Source of the DNA: Alkalinema sp. FACHB-956
GTDB taxonomy: Bacteria > Cyanobacteriota > Cyanobacteriia > Leptolyngbyales > Leptolyngbyaceae
Direction of reading: 5' to 3'
DNA: 64,000 nucleotides
Assembly (NCBI RefSeq): GCF_014697025.1
Contig: NZ_JACJRC010000001.1
Coordinates: 372,001-436,000, forward strand
The notes under the pieces were generated by a model, which saw only the letters and a program-made list of their open reading frames with translations, did no database searches and was not told where the DNA came from. Within the stretch, counting starts at the first letter, position 1, and each line of letters starts with the position of its first letter. The position numbers and the translations under genes were made by a program. Positions 54,481 through 63,431 of the stretch are shown here, one piece after another.

Positions 54481-55272
54481 ATGGAAGAGCGGTTACAGAA
54501 AGTCATATCTCAATGGGGCGTTGCTTCCCGCCGTCAGGCTGAACAGATGATTCTGGAAGGTCGGGTTCGGGTGAATGGCCAAGTGGCTCAGTTAGGGCAA
54601 AGGGCTGATCCCTCCGTCGATCACATTCAAGTGGATGATCAGCTACTCCAGCCCGTTCAACGCCCCCAGACGATTTACCTTCTGTTGAACAAGCCGATCG
54701 GGGTCGTCTCCACCTGTTGGGATCCGCAGAATCGGCCCACCGTTTTAAGTCTGCTACCCAAGGACTTACAGAGTAGTCAAGGAATCCATCCAGTGGGACG
54801 GCTAGACACTCAATCCACCGGGGCTCTGATTTTGACCAATGACGGCGAATTGACCTTCGGGCTAACCCATCCTAGTCATCAAGTGCCTAAAACTTACCAA
54901 GTGTGGGTGGAAGGCCATCCGTCCTTCAGTTGCTTGCGACGGTGGCGTGAGGGAATTATGTTGGAAGGACGTAAAACTTTACCTGCTAAAGTGGAAGTCC
55001 TGAAGCAGCGTTCCGATCGCACACTTCTGCAAATCATTTTGTCGGAGGGGCGAAATCGCCAAATTCGCAAAGTTGCTGATCTCCTGGGACACACCGTGAT
55101 TCATCTCCATCGGGTGGCGATCGGAACAATCACCTTAGATTCGCCGGCCCATCCCCCCCTGTCTCCCGGACAGTATCGATCTCTCACGGAAGCTGAAATT
55201 CTTTTCTTACAACGCCAACTTCACTTACTATCGATTAGGGCGACAGCCACGAGCAAGGAGCAGAGGTTATGA
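54481..55272 (+). CDS. rRNA pseudouridine synthase (RsuA/RluB family)
   Basis: A 263-residue enzyme. An S4 RNA-binding domain fills residues 1-60 (LQKVISQWGVASRRQAEQMILEGRVRVNG). The catalytic Asp is in VGRLDTQSTGALILTNDG, and SEGRNRQIRKV is a further family motif. It converts specific uridines in rRNA to pseudouridine. It overlaps the next gene by ATGA (4 bases), which suggests translational coupling with the RodZ-like gene. Confidence 0.93.
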   Translation: MEERLQKVISQWGVASRRQAEQMILEGRVRVNGQVAQLGQRADPSVDHIQVDDQLLQPVQRPQTIYLLLNKPIGVVSTCWDPQNRPTVLSLLPKDLQSSQGIHPVGRLDTQSTGALILTNDGELTFGLTHPSHQVPKTYQVWVEGHPSFSCLRRWREGIMLEGRKTLPAKVEVLKQRSDRTLLQIILSEGRNRQIRKVADLLGHTVIHLHRVAIGTITLDSPAHPPLSPGQYRSLTEAEILFLQRQLHLLSIRATATSKEQRL

Positions 55273-56117
55273 GGAAGCAAGTCCTCCAAGCAGCAAAACA
55301 ACAGCAGGCCGAAAAGCTGGCAGAGCTGGGGACACGCTTAAGTCATGCAAGATTGCAGCGCGAAATGAGCCTGGATGATGTGGCCGCAAGAACCCACATT
55401 CAGGTGCGCTTGCTGCGGGCGATCGAAGAGGGACGGCTGTCCGATCTTCCGGAACCCGTTTATGTTCAGAGTTTTATTCGCCTATTTGGCAACGCGGTCG
55501 GACTCAATGGGGTTCACTTAGCGAGTGAGTTTTTGACCAATCCAGTCGCTTTACCCCAGCGTCTGAATTGGGGCTGGCTCCCGTTGGGACAACTGCGGCC
55601 CGCCCACCTCTATCTGGTGTATTTGGCGCTGGTAGTGGGTGCTGTACAGGGACTAGCCTATCTGATGAACCAGTCTGCTAGCCAGCCCCAACTCACGGCA
55701 GAAAGCCTCCAAAAGTTTAAAGAAAGTCTACCGGTGTCCCCTGTGCCCATGGGCCCCAGTTTGGGGGCACGGGCTGCGAGTCCCACCACTGCAACCTCGA
55801 TCGAGGCAAATTCGACTGGTAAGCCAGTTCGAGTTGGATTGGTGTTTAAGGATCAGTCCTGGATCCGAATTTCGGTGGATGGTAAGCAGGAGTTTGAAGG
55901 GGTGTTACCTCAAGGCACGACTCGCACTTGGGCTGCCGAAAAACAGGTGGTTGTCCGGGCTGGGAATGCCGGTGGCGTCATGGCTGCGTTTAATGAAGGT
56001 CAGGCTAAGCCCCTCGGCGAGCCTGGAACCGTGCAAGAGGTCGCGTTTCCCCCTGACCCGAAGTTAGCGACCTTGCCTGTGGGAACAGTAACCTCTGGTG
56101 ATAGTTTAAAGTTCTAA
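55269..56117 (+). CDS. RodZ-like protein
   Basis: A 282-residue protein with an N-terminal helix-turn-helix of the HTH_25 type (~17-85: LGTRLSHARLQREMSLDDVAARTHIQVRLLRAIEEGRLSDLPEPVYVQSFIR), one membrane span (~117-135: LYLVYLALVVGAVQGLAYLM), a Pro/Ala linker and a C-terminal beta domain (~190-260, SWIRISVDGKQEFEGVLPQGTTRTW) of the RodZ/DUF4115 type. RodZ links MreB filaments to the membrane and cell wall machinery. The start overlaps the pseudouridine synthase stop. The stop codon is inside a 16-bp tandem array. MreB is not in the window. Confidence 0.88.
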   Translation: MRKQVLQAAKQQQAEKLAELGTRLSHARLQREMSLDDVAARTHIQVRLLRAIEEGRLSDLPEPVYVQSFIRLFGNAVGLNGVHLASEFLTNPVALPQRLNWGWLPLGQLRPAHLYLVYLALVVGAVQGLAYLMNQSASQPQLTAESLQKFKESLPVSPVPMGPSLGARAASPTTATSIEANSTGKPVRVGLVFKDQSWIRISVDGKQEFEGVLPQGTTRTWAAEKQVVVRAGNAGGVMAAFNEGQAKPLGEPGTVQEVAFPPDPKLATLPVGTVTSGDSLKF

Positions 56118-56166
56118 GGCTTTGAAGTTCTGAGGCTTTGAAGTTCTGAGGCTTTGAAGTTCTCAG
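56109..56166. repeat. Tandem repeat, 3.6 x 16 bp, containing the rodZ-like stop codon
   Basis: AAGTTCTAAGGCTTTG then two exact AAGTTCTGAGGCTTTG units and a partial fourth. The stop TAA (56115-56117) is in unit one. Units two and three differ from it by A to G at one position, changing TAA to TGA. Confidence 0.95.
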
Positions 56167-56214
56167 TCAATGCTCGCGATAGTGTTAGGTGGCTAGCCAG
56201 TAACGGTTAGCCAC

Positions 56215-56262
56215 TTTGCTTTGCGATCTTTTTGCTTTGCGATCTTTTTGCTTTGCGACTTT
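56215..56262. repeat. Tandem repeat, 3 x 16 bp
   Basis: TTTGCTTTGCGATCTT units start at 56215, 56231 and 56247, about 50 bases after the previous array and just before the M23 peptidase stop. Confidence 0.88.
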
Positions 56263-56293
56263 AGTGAAGCCCTAGCTACAACCTAGTTAAACC

Positions 56294-57238
56294 CTAGTTA
56301 AACCCAGTTTCCCGCCAGGGCACCGGGTCGATCGATTGACCGTGAACATACAAGCCCCAGTGAAGGTGTGGGCCTGTAGAAGCACCCGTACTGCCTAACG
56401 TCCCGATCGTCTGACCGGCTTTAACGAAATCCCCTTCTTTCACCTTAATCCGGCTGAGGTGCAGGTAAATGCTGGTCACGCCTTGACCATGGTCGAGGCC
56501 AATTACGTTGCCGTGGACTTTAAAGCCATCCTTTTCGTAGCCAATCAAGGCCACTTTGCCATCCGCCGGGGCAATAACCGCCGATCCTGAATTCCCGGCA
56601 TAGTCTACGCCCCGGTGGTAATAGTCATTGGCAAACACACCATTGTAGTAGCGGCGCACGCCATAGCCAGTGGTCACCGGCCCATTATTGGGGCGCAGAA
56701 ATTTACCATTCCATAATTTCTGAGGAGAAACAATTTTCTTAAAGGCATCAACCCGATCGTATTCCCAATCGCTCACATTGCCATCCTGACCTGGGGGTAG
56801 CCAAATGCTTTGGGTGGGGAACGATCGATTTTTCAGATTAACCGTCAGGGTTTGGCTGTCTGCTCCGGATTCCACCTGAATTTTCAAAGGGCCTGGTTTA
56901 TCGAGAGGCGTCGTTGGTAGTAGTGCTCGCATCTGCCCGTTTCCCAGGTCAAAGGCAGAATAGGTTTGGCCATTCATGCGAACGATCGTGCTCTCCGCTG
57001 CTCCCGGAACCACCACCGAGAGGGTATCTCCCAGAATGGGATTATTGGGGGTCACTGAGGCTTGGAAAGCAATGGATGGCTGTGCAATCACGATCGCGGC
57101 CAGAGTTCCAACTAAAGCAAGCAAGGGCACCATCAGCCGCCAGAGTTGCCGGAACCGCCGTTGCCCTGGCAAATAGGGGACTACAAACTTCATGGGCACA
57201 AACTTCATGGGCACAAACTTCATGGGCACAAACTTCAT
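56294..57238 (-). CDS. M23-family metallopeptidase with repeated start region
   Basis: About 314 residues from ATG 57238, which has AGGAG nine bases upstream. The first residues are MKFVP repeated four times by a 15-bp duplication, so four in-frame ATGs follow one another (57238, 57223, 57208, 57193). A membrane span or signal peptide is at ~32-52 (LMVPLLALVGTLAAIVIA). The M23 LytM domain is C-terminal: YYHRGVDYAGNSGS, then HLHWGLYVHG, with the zinc ligands in HRGVD and HLH. Such enzymes cut peptidoglycan cross-links. A middle beta domain (~55-140) is of unknown role. It is convergent with the RodZ-like gene. Confidence 0.9.
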   Translation of the reverse strand: MKFVPMKFVPMKFVPMKFVVPYLPGQRRFRQLWRLMVPLLALVGTLAAIVIAQPSIAFQASVTPNNPILGDTLSVVVPGAAESTIVRMNGQTYSAFDLGNGQMRALLPTTPLDKPGPLKIQVESGADSQTLTVNLKNRSFPTQSIWLPPGQDGNVSDWEYDRVDAFKKIVSPQKLWNGKFLRPNNGPVTTGYGVRRYYNGVFANDYYHRGVDYAGNSGSAVIAPADGKVALIGYEKDGFKVHGNVIGLDHGQGVTSIYLHLSRIKVKEGDFVKAGQTIGTLGSTGASTGPHLHWGLYVHGQSIDPVPWRETGFN

Positions 57239-57244
57239 GGGCAG
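57185..57244 (-). repeat. Tandem repeat, 4 x 15 bp, carrying four in-frame start codons
   Basis: AAACTTCATGGGCAC units at 57185, 57200, 57215 and 57230 (last base differs in the fourth). On the minus strand each unit gives ATG AAG TTT GTG CCC. The ribosome site lies before the outermost ATG only. Confidence 0.95.
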
Positions 57245-57447
57245 GGACTCCTGTGAGGAAAACGAATCCATCCAACTATAAACATCCCCAACTATAAACA
57301 TCCAACGATGAAGGGGGAGATCAAGGGGGCACAAATGCTCCCTGATCCAGTTCATCTATCTTTTTCGCCCGTGAAATCTGAGCTTCGGGATCGTCGCGTA
57401 AGGGGTTAATGGCATGATGGGGAAGGTCTTTTTGTCATGCGGAATCC

Positions 57448-58614
57448 ATGTCCTACGATGCGATCGTGATTGGTGGAGGGATTACGGGGGCGGCTTTGGG
57501 CTATGAGTTAGCCAACCAAGGCATCCAAGTCCTTCTAATCGAGCAATATCCAAATTTGCGGGGCGCAACCCAACAGAGCTATGGCGGCATTGCCTACTGG
57601 GCTGGGGAGACAACACTCACTCAAACGCTTTGTGCTGAGGGAATTGCGATTCATCGTCAACTGCCGGAGGAATTGGAAGCCCCGACGGAATTCCGGGAGC
57701 TGGAATTGCTGATGCCGATCGCGCCGGAGCAAAACCTTTCCCCATTGCTGGCCAGTTACGCTGGGTTTGCCATTCAGCCAACAGTTTTGACCCCTCAAGA
57801 CGCCCAGGAACGGGAACCCTTGCTTGCCTTGGACTCCATGGTTGCCGCCTTGGCTCTGCCCCATGCCCAGGTTCATCCTGTCAAAGCCAGCCAAGCCTAT
57901 CGATCGGCCATGGTGCGGCGGGGCGGAACCTATAAAATTGCCCAAGTCGATCGCATAGAGGCCGATGGTGAAGGGGTGGCCGTGGTAGCGGCGGGGGAAA
58001 CCTTGCGGGCGGCTAAGGTCATCGTGTGTGCTGGATCTCTCAGTCGGCAACTGTTGCGCCAGTCGGGAATTGCCCTCAAACAATATTTCAGCTATGCAGA
58101 GTCGATCGAAATTCCGCCCAGTGGCTTGCAACTCCGCACGATCGTCATGGCTCCGGAGATCAAACGATTTAGCCTAGAAGCCCAGGCCAGCACCGCTGAG
58201 CTAGATCCCTGCTGGGACGAAGATGGCCATCAACTGTCCCCACCGATTTTGGATGCAGGGGCAGTGCAATTCGCCGATGGCACCCTGCGCATCGGTCAAA
58301 TCAGCCGAACCATCACCACGATCGACGCTCCTTTAGATCCCGTGGGCAGCGAACAAATCATTCGAAATGGCTTGCGCACGATGCTGCCAGCGATCGCCGA
58401 TCTACCGGGAACCTGGAACGCCTGCACTGTCGCCTTCAGTCGGGATCATTTACCGTTAGTTGGCCCGATCGTGGAGAATTCCAGCATCCATTTATTCTCT
58501 GGCTTTAGTAATCCGCTCGTTTTAGTTCCCCCCTTGGCTCGGCGCTTTGCCCTAGCTTTCGTCGGTCAACCCGATCCTCTTCTCGCCGGTCTGTCACCCC
58601 AGCGATTTAACTGA
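57448..58614 (+). CDS. FAD-dependent amino acid oxidase-like enzyme (DAO family)
   Basis: A 388-residue flavoprotein. The dinucleotide-binding motif AIVIGGGITGAALGYELANQG is at the N-terminus, and FSRDHLPLVGPI plus HLFSGFSNPLVLVPPLA near the C-terminus complete the FAD site as in glycine oxidase/D-amino acid oxidase relatives. The reaction is probably oxidation of an amine or amino acid with FAD; the substrate is unknown and a ThiO-like role in thiamine synthesis is only one option. Repeats of 15-17 bp follow the stop. Confidence 0.85.
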   Translation: MSYDAIVIGGGITGAALGYELANQGIQVLLIEQYPNLRGATQQSYGGIAYWAGETTLTQTLCAEGIAIHRQLPEELEAPTEFRELELLMPIAPEQNLSPLLASYAGFAIQPTVLTPQDAQEREPLLALDSMVAALALPHAQVHPVKASQAYRSAMVRRGGTYKIAQVDRIEADGEGVAVVAAGETLRAAKVIVCAGSLSRQLLRQSGIALKQYFSYAESIEIPPSGLQLRTIVMAPEIKRFSLEAQASTAELDPCWDEDGHQLSPPILDAGAVQFADGTLRIGQISRTITTIDAPLDPVGSEQIIRNGLRTMLPAIADLPGTWNACTVAFSRDHLPLVGPIVENSSIHLFSGFSNPLVLVPPLARRFALAFVGQPDPLLAGLSPQRFN

Positions 58615-58629
58615 GACTAAGAGTTAGCT

Positions 58630-58685
58630 GAGACCAATAGTTATGAGACCAATAGTTAGCCGAGACGAATAGCTCGAATAGCTCG
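58630..58685. repeat. Diverged tandem repeat of GAGACCAATAGTTA-type units
   Basis: Three units (58630, 58645, 58662), then two GAATAGCTC words, between the converging FAD oxidoreductase and M1 peptidase genes. Confidence 0.8.
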
Positions 58686-58692
58686 AAGCCTT

Positions 58693-61308
58693 CTATTGCG
58701 GAATATTGGCGGGTGCCGTTTTCGCTTCTAGGGCAGCAAGGCGGCTTTTAAGATCTTGATTTTCCCGCCGGATCTGGTCTAGATCTTCGCGCAGTTGTTT
58801 GACCGAGGGATCGGTGCCAATCCGTTCCTGCACTGCTTGGATCGCTTCTTCTGCCATCCGCCGTAGCCGCCCATCTGCCGTTTGCTGCAACAGTCCTTGA
58901 AGAATGCCGATCGCCCGGGGGGTTTGCATTTGCTCTAGGGCAACAATCACTGCAACTCGGGTCAGGAAAAACGGTTCGCGCATCACCTCCTGTAATCGAT
59001 CGAGGATGCGATCGATATTCGCGTTCGTTTGGCCGCTGGAAATTGCACCCAGGGCCCGAATTGCTGCCAAGCGTAGGGCTTGGGAGATCCCTAAGGCTGT
59101 GTATTCCAGGAGTAAGTCCAGGGCCGCAGCGGACTGTTTCATGCGACTGAGGGCTTGTACCGCTCCAATGCGCACCACATCATTCCAGCCCTGGCGAGTG
59201 GTCAAAACCGATCGTAGGAGTTCCAAAACTTCCGCTTCGGGGGGTGCATCAGCTAAGCCCGAGGCCGCGATCGTGCCTAAACTCGCGATCGCCGCTGCTT
59301 CTGTGGGATAGCTAGCATCCCCAGCCACTACACAGGATTTCAGAATGGGATAGATAGTCGGAATTTTCAGCTGAGCCAGGGTTTCGATCACTGCCTTCCG
59401 CACTTGTGCTTGGGGATCTTGGAGTCCAGGGACTAAGGCATCAACGACCTGATCGAGCGTGATTTTGCCTAGGCTCCGAGCAACCTCGACGCGAACCCCC
59501 CAGAAGGAATCCTCGGTCAGAGCCGTGGCCAGGGCTTTGACTGCTTCTAAGCCTCCCTTTTTGCCCAGCGATCGAGCCGCGTAAATGCGAGCGATCGGAT
59601 CGGGGTCCTGCTGGAGTTGGGCCTTCAGTTCTGGCAGTGGATAGTCGAGTTGAACGGTTTTGAGAACATGATTGCCGACATCGAATCGGACAAAATCCGG
59701 CTTTTTCGCTAGGGGAAAATAGAAACTTTGTTCCCGTTCTTGAATCCGTACGGTGAATGTTTGGAACTTAAATGTTTGGGATTTAAGTGTTTGGACAGTG
59801 CCATCCTGCCAGCCAAAGCCGATCGGAATTTTCAGATCAAATAAGCCATCGGTTTCCCCATCGCTGACCTGGGTTTGGATTACGGTGAATTTAGCCAGGT
59901 TGCTTTCACTGTCCCAGCTATAGGTCACTTTGTAATCGGGATGGCCACCGCGATAGACATACTGGTCAAACAGGAAAAGGAGATTGCGTCCGGTGGCCTT
60001 TTCGATCGCCCGCAGCAGATCCACCGTTTCCACAGTGCGGTGGGCATGGTCTTGTAGGAACGTCGCGATCGTCTTGAAAAATAGCTCGTCGCCCAGCTCT
60101 GCCCGAATCATGTGGTAGACGCAGGAGCCTTTTTCGTAGATGTGGCGATCGTAAAGTTCGATCGCCTCCCGATAGACATGGGTCACCAAGGGTCGCCGAT
60201 AGCGGGAAGCATCCTCATCCAGATACTCTTCCGCCTGACCCAGTAGATAGTAGCGACCAACCTCTTCCCCGTAGGCATGACTGAGCCACAGCACTTCTGC
60301 GTAGGATGCCATGCCTTCTTTGATCCAGGCATGGGACCAATGTTTGATCACCGCCAGATCGCCAAACCATTGGTGCGCCAGTTCATGGGCGACTAACGTT
60401 TCACTGTAGAAACTATCGATCGCGGCCCGTTCGTCCAACAAACAGCGATCGGTCAGTAGGGTCATGGAGGTGTTTTCCATGCCGCCAAAAATATAGTCAT
60501 CCACGCAAACCTGGGCGTATTTGCTGTAGGGATAGGGATAACCATAGGTTTGGCTAAAAAAATCTAGCATTGCGGGTGTTTTGCCCATGGTCAAGCGTGC
60601 GGCGGCTTCCTGACCCTTTTCGACATAATAGGTGACGGGTTTTCCCTGCCATTCGTCTTGCAGTTCGGCAAAATCCCCCACCGCGATCGTCATCAGGTAG
60701 GTGGGATGGACTTCCTGTTGTAGCCAGTGGAAAATCTGGGTGGTTTCCTTGGATTCGGTGTTAATTAATTCCCCATTGGAAACGACCTGGTAGGGTTTGG
60801 CTACCTCAACTCGAATTTCTGAACTGGCCAGTTGTCCTGGGTAATCAAAACAGGGAAACCAATAGCGGGAATCCTCATCTTCGCCCTGGGTCCAAGCCTG
60901 AACAGGTTTGTGGGGATAGTGTTCATTGGGCGCAACGAAATACAGCCCCCGCTGGGGATTTTGTAACCCATAGTGGATCTCAAGGTCGATCGCTTGCCCT
61001 TGCTGGGTTGGCTGGCTGAGATGAACCTGAATTTGCTGACCGTCATAATCAAAGATCTGTGTCTCCCCACCCACCCGAACGTCTTGAATTTGGAGATCAA
61101 CAGCATCCAAGGTCAGTTGTTCAAGGCCACTGCGGATGGGAACCAGCTTGATTTGGCAGCGTCCTTGGCAGGTATGCTGCGCTAGATCCAAGACCAAGTC
61201 AAGAAAGATGTGGTGAACTTGCCCGGGTCGATCGGGCGTATATTGGGGGCGTGCCCCTGGAAGTTCAAAACGACGGTGATTCTGAGTATCCAAACCAAGG
61301 TGCATCAT
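58693..61308 (-). CDS. M1-family aminopeptidase with C-terminal HEAT repeats
   Basis: About 871 residues from ATG 61308; the TTG at 61320 is less likely. The exopeptidase motif GGMENTSMTLL is followed by the zinc site HELAHQWFGDL (H308, E309, H312) and the downstream Glu in WIKEGMASYAEVLW. After the catalytic half, residues ~580-830 consist of HEAT-type helical repeats (DPIARIYAARSLGKKGGLEAVKALA and similar), ending in a coiled coil (~840-865: DLDQIRRENQDLKSRLAALEA). It removes N-terminal residues from peptides; the repeats may bind partners. Likely cytosolic, as no signal peptide is seen. Confidence 0.93.
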   Translation of the reverse strand: MMHLGLDTQNHRRFELPGARPQYTPDRPGQVHHIFLDLVLDLAQHTCQGRCQIKLVPIRSGLEQLTLDAVDLQIQDVRVGGETQIFDYDGQQIQVHLSQPTQQGQAIDLEIHYGLQNPQRGLYFVAPNEHYPHKPVQAWTQGEDEDSRYWFPCFDYPGQLASSEIRVEVAKPYQVVSNGELINTESKETTQIFHWLQQEVHPTYLMTIAVGDFAELQDEWQGKPVTYYVEKGQEAAARLTMGKTPAMLDFFSQTYGYPYPYSKYAQVCVDDYIFGGMENTSMTLLTDRCLLDERAAIDSFYSETLVAHELAHQWFGDLAVIKHWSHAWIKEGMASYAEVLWLSHAYGEEVGRYYLLGQAEEYLDEDASRYRRPLVTHVYREAIELYDRHIYEKGSCVYHMIRAELGDELFFKTIATFLQDHAHRTVETVDLLRAIEKATGRNLLFLFDQYVYRGGHPDYKVTYSWDSESNLAKFTVIQTQVSDGETDGLFDLKIPIGFGWQDGTVQTLKSQTFKFQTFTVRIQEREQSFYFPLAKKPDFVRFDVGNHVLKTVQLDYPLPELKAQLQQDPDPIARIYAARSLGKKGGLEAVKALATALTEDSFWGVRVEVARSLGKITLDQVVDALVPGLQDPQAQVRKAVIETLAQLKIPTIYPILKSCVVAGDASYPTEAAAIASLGTIAASGLADAPPEAEVLELLRSVLTTRQGWNDVVRIGAVQALSRMKQSAAALDLLLEYTALGISQALRLAAIRALGAISSGQTNANIDRILDRLQEVMREPFFLTRVAVIVALEQMQTPRAIGILQGLLQQTADGRLRRMAEEAIQAVQERIGTDPSVKQLREDLDQIRRENQDLKSRLAALEAKTAPANIPQ

Positions 61309-62148
61309 AAATAAAATCAATTAGATGAATTCAGAGAACGTTTCAACATCGGTATCTAGCCGTATAGGTGGTATCTAGCTGTATAGGTGGCATCTAGCCG
61401 CATAGGTCTCTAGACTGAGGTCTCTAACTACTGAAACCCAACAAAAGAGATAGACAAACTGATAACGGATTGGAACCATCTCATTCAACGAACCAAAGAA
61501 TGAAGTTGGTGAGTGGGGCTAAGCTGAATGGGATCCACCCAGTTCCCCTCTCCAACAGTTCCCCAAGCGCCATCCAACGCATCTAAACTGCGTGCAATGA
61601 ATTGCGTGATAGCAATTTCACTGGCTCTGCATTCGGTAGACTGTTTCACAATCGGATCTTAGACAAGCTGTCAAACTTCATTGGCCCAAGGTGCATTTGA
61701 TCTGCGATCGACCTTACTCAGGGGCTAGATTTAAACAGGTTGTAGATTCAAACTCAGGTTGTAGATTCAAACTCAGGGTAGGGCTTCAACAGGGATGTAA
61801 CTCCACTGGAGTCAATCAACTCGAAACGTTTTCCGAGTCCAGAGCATTTACCGCAATAAAAGCATTCACCGCAGCAAAATCAGCAACCATCCTGGACTGA
61901 CCTAGACTGATCGCGCGCTGCCTAAAACTCACCAGTGTGGTTTAGGCAGTCAGTTTTAGGCGGTAAGTTTTAGATGGTGAGCGGCAAATTCAGGCCCTAG
62001 GCTGAATTAAATTGATGCTTTTACCCACACAAGTGAGAGCACTGAGAACGTGTTAGAGCACCCGAAATCTGAAACCTGCCTGGGAAGAATCATGACTTCG
62101 CGACAGCCAGCTTCTAGATCAGAGTTCCCTAGACCCCACCCCATTTTC
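61309..62148. other. Spacer between the M1 gene and argF (840 bases)
   Basis: Holds the 3 x 19 bp array, a perfect 2 x 19 bp duplication CAGGTTGTAGATTCAAACT (61736-61773), CCGCARTAAAA-type repeats near 61850-61880, and a 9-bp hairpin CTGCCTAAA / TTTAGGCAG (61918-61926 with 61941-61949) that may terminate argF on the minus strand, though no T run follows. No coding region is supported. Confidence 0.6.
61351..61407. repeat. Tandem repeat, 3 x 19 bp, upstream of the M1 gene
   Basis: GGTATCTAGCCGTATAGGT and two close copies (61351-61369, 61370-61388, 61389-61407). Confidence 0.9.
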
Positions 62149-63087
62149 CTAGACCAAGCCAAATAAGCTAGCGAGTAATGCTTTTTGAGCGTGCATCCGA
62201 TTTTCAGCTTGATCCCATACCCGAGATTGTGGGCCTTCCATCACTTCGTGGGTAATTTCTTCCCCTCGGTGCGCAGGCAAGCAGTGCAGAACGATCGCGC
62301 TGGAATCCGCCTGCTTCAACAAGACTTCATTGATTTGGAACGGTTGGAAAATCGGAATGCGGGCATCCGCTTCGTCTTCCTGCCCCATGCTGGCCCAGAC
62401 ATCGGTGTAGAGGACATGGGCTCCGGTAACGGCGGCGATCGGATCTTGGGTCAAAAGCACCTCCGATCTGCCCGCTGCTAAGGTTTGGGCCTGCTGGACA
62501 ATGGCGGGGGCGGGTTGATAATCCGCTGGTGTGGCAATGCGAATATTCATGCCAACCGCTGCACAACCGATTAACAGGGAATGGGCTACATTATTCCCAT
62601 CACCCAAGTAAGTTAAGGTCAGACCAGACAAAGCGCCAAAGGTTTCTTGAATCGTTTGCAGATCCGCCAAAATCTGACAGGGATGTTCCAAATCCGTCAG
62701 GGCGTTGATGATGGGAATGTTGGCGTACTGAGCAAAAATTTCTAGATCGGCCTGGGCAAAGGTACGAATGGCGATCGCATCAAGGTAGCGATCGAGCACC
62801 CGTGCTGTATCTTCTAAAGGCTCACCTCGGCCAATTTGCGTCACATTGACATTGAGATCTAAGACCTGTCCCCCCAGTTGAAACATCGCTGTAGAAAAGC
62901 TGACGCGCGTACGGGTAGAAGCCTTATAAAACAGGAGTCCTAACGTCGGGATTTTTCCTGTAAAGCGCGGATTGACGGTTCCCGTTTTCAACGCGATCGC
63001 AAGATTGACCACATCTTGGATTTCCTCAGGAGTCAGATCCGCCAGACTCAAAATATCGCGACCTTTTAAACCACTTAAGCCACCCAT
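62149..63087 (-). CDS. argF: Ornithine carbamoyltransferase
   Basis: A 312-residue enzyme of standard length. The carbamoyl phosphate site STRTRVSFS is at ~55-63, LEHPCQILADLQT near 133-145 and the ornithine/catalytic motif HCLPAHRGEE near 270. It makes citrulline from ornithine and carbamoyl phosphate in arginine synthesis. Start ATG 63087. It stands alone downstream of a spacer with repeats. Confidence 0.97.
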   Translation of the reverse strand: MGGLSGLKGRDILSLADLTPEEIQDVVNLAIALKTGTVNPRFTGKIPTLGLLFYKASTRTRVSFSTAMFQLGGQVLDLNVNVTQIGRGEPLEDTARVLDRYLDAIAIRTFAQADLEIFAQYANIPIINALTDLEHPCQILADLQTIQETFGALSGLTLTYLGDGNNVAHSLLIGCAAVGMNIRIATPADYQPAPAIVQQAQTLAAGRSEVLLTQDPIAAVTGAHVLYTDVWASMGQEDEADARIPIFQPFQINEVLLKQADSSAIVLHCLPAHRGEEITHEVMEGPQSRVWDQAENRMHAQKALLASLFGLV

Positions 63088-63431
63088 GCCCCACCTCGGT
63101 AGACTGCATTCACACTAGAAATTGACAGCAAGACTGATCAATTAACAATCCCACTTTTAACAAGCCAACTAACAGGCAATTAGCTAGCTAACTAGCTAAT
63201 CGGCAATCAACAGGATCCAGTCTCCCTCAGAGTTCTGCACTCTTAAAGTCATTCACTTAAAGCTATTCACTCTTAAAGCCCTCCACTTTTAGAGCCATTC
63301 ACTCTGGGGCAACGTGCTAGACCTAAAAAACAAAAATGCCCCAGCCATAGCGGTAAGGGCATTTATTTATCTTAAGCAGAAAGCAGACATCTTGCGCTAG
63401 CTGAACAAAGCTGGATGAGATGGCCGATCGG
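63088..63431. other. Spacer between argF and the htrA-like gene
   Basis: Besides the terminator it holds four diverged 16-bp CCATTCACTCTTAAAG units (63236-63310) and an AGCTAGCTAACTAGCTAA region (63180-63198). It must contain the argF promoter; no convincing boxes were seen. Confidence 0.6.
63325..63364 (-). terminator. Intrinsic terminator of the htrA-like gene
   Basis: On the minus strand, AAATGCCC (63364-63357) pairs with GGGCATTT (63341-63334), 15-base loop, followed by a T-rich tract down to ~63325. Confidence 0.85.

Noticed and set aside
61691-61900. 69-codon frame upstream of the M1 gene
   Set aside because: Most of it translates the 19-bp tandem duplication; no other support.
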